This document shows positions 5,753-7,008 of a stretch of DNA of 7,008 nt, one piece after another. Below the pieces are notes generated by a model. It did no database searches and was not told the origin of the DNA. It worked only from the letters and a program-made list of their open reading frames with translations. Source of the stretch: Desulfobacteraceae bacterium (GTDB lineage Bacteria > Desulfobacterota > DSM-4660 > Desulfatiglandales > Desulfatiglandaceae). The stretch covers positions 1 to 7,008 of the forward strand of contig JABMQV010000175.1 in the NCBI GenBank assembly GCA_013203065.1. The letters run 5' to 3'. Both the position numbers and the translations under genes were made by a program. Within the stretch, counting starts at the first letter, position 1. Each line of letters starts with the position of its first letter.

Positions 5753-5757
5753 AAGAA

Positions 5758-7008
5758 GTGGCGCTCAAGGTAAGGGGTCATCAAAAGATTGTTCAGCTCA
5801 TGGAAAAAGGGGTGGATATCTCTAACCCCCTGAGCCTGGATGTTGGGGCAGAGATCAACCCTGACAAGATCTCAGGCGACAATGTCAGAATTTACCCGGG
5901 ATGCCGAATCTATGGTGGAGAGACAGTTATAGCTCCGGGTGCTCAGATTGGCAAGGAAGGGCCGGTAACCATCGAGGACTGCCAGATCGGCCGGAACGTG
6001 GAATTGAAGGGGGGGTATTTCGAAAGGGCGGTATTCCTTCAAGCGTCCGAAATGGGATCGGGGGCACACGTACGCGAGGGTTGTATCCTGGAGGAAGCGG
6101 CAAGGGCCGCCCATTGCGCGGGGCTAAAACAGACCATCCTCTTTCCATTCGTCACCCTCGGCAGTTTGATAAATTTCTGCGATTGCCTCATGGCAGGGGG
6201 GACCGGCGGCAAGGATCACAGTGAGGTGGGCAGTTCATATATTCATTTTAACTTCACCCCGGATGGAGACAAGGCCACCGCATCGCTAATTGGGGATGTC
6301 CCCCGGGGGGTAATGCTCAGTCAGCGCCCCATCTTTCTGGGCGGCCAGGGCGGCATGGTGGGGCCGGTGCGCGTGGGCTATGGCAACGTGGTGGTTGCGG
6401 GCACCATATTGCGCAAGGATTCCCCCGAAGATGACCGGCTGATTATCGGGAAAGCTTATCGGGAAAAAATAACCAAAGTTTTCCCAAACCGCTTCCTTGG
6501 ACATTCCCGTCTCATAGAGAACAATGTCCTTTATCTCTCCAATCTCACGGCCCTGGAACAATGGTATCTCCAGGTCCGAAGGCCACTCTTTGGTAAAGAG
6601 AAATTTGAGGGGCTTATTTACTCAGGGGCGATTGGTAACCTCTCTTTGGCAAAGAAGGAACGTATAAAGCGCATTAAAGAGATGGTTGAAAAGATCCCTG
6701 CTGTTGCGGAGGGTCAGAAAAACAGGGTTTCTGATTCAGCCGCCGGAGGAGAGCTTCGCGAACGGGTTGAAGAAGTCTGCGAGCTATTTGGAGGCGTAAT
6801 CCCGGACAAGGTGGGGGCCGTTCATCGCGACAGCTTCCTATCGAAATTCGAGAAATATATAAAGAACAGCAACCAGGACTACGTCCGGACGGTCCAAGGT
6901 CTGCCGGAAACGGTTTCCCAGGAAGGCACACGTTGGCTCCAAGAGATTGTTGACGAACTCTGCCGGCAAGCGGCTGTGATTCTGCCGACGATGGGCCTTT
7001 TTAAGGAA
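5758..7008 (+). CDS. GlmU-like left-handed beta-helix protein, partial at the right edge
   Basis: At least 417 residues, open to the window end. Residues about 40-220 show imperfect hexapeptide repeats (NVRIYPGCRIYGGETVIAPG, then VTIEDCQIGRNVELKG) typical of a left-handed beta-helix. The stretch from LGSLINF (134-140) through GSSYIHFNFTPDG (158-170) to GPVRVGYGNVVVAGTILRKD (202-221) parallels the acetyltransferase half of GlmU in order and spacing. The residue aligned with the catalytic His of GlmU appears not to be His, so acetyl transfer is doubtful. No N-terminal uridylyltransferase domain is present. Beyond 240 the protein becomes helical and charged, unlike GlmU, and may hold another domain past the edge. 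Relatives are often labelled UDP-GlcNAc pyrophosphorylase, a name this visible part does not justify. The start is GTG with GGGAGG 5 bases upstream. A sugar-nucleotide role is inferred from fold and neighbours. Confidence 0.8.
   Translation, partial: MALKVRGHQKIVQLMEKGVDISNPLSLDVGAEINPDKISGDNVRIYPGCRIYGGETVIAPGAQIGKEGPVTIEDCQIGRNVELKGGYFERAVFLQASEMGSGAHVREGCILEEAARAAHCAGLKQTILFPFVTLGSLINFCDCLMAGGTGGKDHSEVGSSYIHFNFTPDGDKATASLIGDVPRGVMLSQRPIFLGGQGGMVGPVRVGYGNVVVAGTILRKDSPEDDRLIIGKAYREKITKVFPNRFLGHSRLIENNVLYLSNLTALEQWYLQVRRPLFGKEKFEGLIYSGAIGNLSLAKKERIKRIKEMVEKIPAVAEGQKNRVSDSAAGGELRERVEEVCELFGGVIPDKVGAVHRDSFLSKFEKYIKNSNQDYVRTVQGLPETVSQEGTRWLQEIVDELCRQAAVILPTMGLFKE

Noticed and set aside
5598..5825. 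75-codon + strand frame starting at TTG in the -35 box
   Set aside because: Its start lies upstream of the expected transcription start, it runs through the leader hairpin, and it overlaps the beta-helix gene in another frame.

Overview
The window reads as chromosomal DNA of a Gram-negative bacterium with type IV pili, most likely a deltaproteobacterium (Desulfobacterota). I base this on the paired PilT-type ATPases followed by a zinc-ribbon/receiver-like protein, the long GlmU-like beta-helix protein of a kind I associate with that group, good E. coli-like promoters and roughly balanced base composition. The taxonomic call is an inference from gene content, not from a marker gene.

Region 1 (1-368) has no gene I can support. 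It ends in a clear sigma-70 promoter and a near-perfect ribosome binding site for the first gene. Region 2 (369-3675, + strand) looks like one operon of four genes: a canonical PilT retraction ATPase, a divergent PilT/PilU-type paralogue, a protein joining an MJ0042-type zinc ribbon to a degenerate receiver-like domain, and a 100-residue protein of unknown family. Gaps are 13, 32 and 7 bases. The first two should power pilus retraction at the inner membrane; the last two are candidates for regulators or accessory factors of those motors.

Region 3 (3676-3848) lies between convergent genes and is almost filled by a 144-base imperfect palindrome flanked by a short direct repeat. It looks like a small non-coding transposable element (MITE-like) that landed in the stop codon of the neighbouring kinase gene and re-created a stop. 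Region 4 (3846-5443, - strand) is a translationally coupled pair: a NUDIX ADP-sugar pyrophosphatase-like hydrolase, then a GHMP-family sugar kinase, overlapping by ATGA.

Region 5 (5444-5757) is a divergent control region with two face-to-face sigma-70 promoters. The rightward transcript has a roughly 125-base leader holding a long hairpin followed by a T-rich run, a likely attenuator. Region 6 (5758 to the right edge) is the start of a left-handed beta-helix protein related to the acetyltransferase half of GlmU and cut off by the window. With the GHMP kinase and NUDIX enzyme it suggests a small sugar-phosphate/nucleotide-sugar neighbourhood next to the pilus motor operon.
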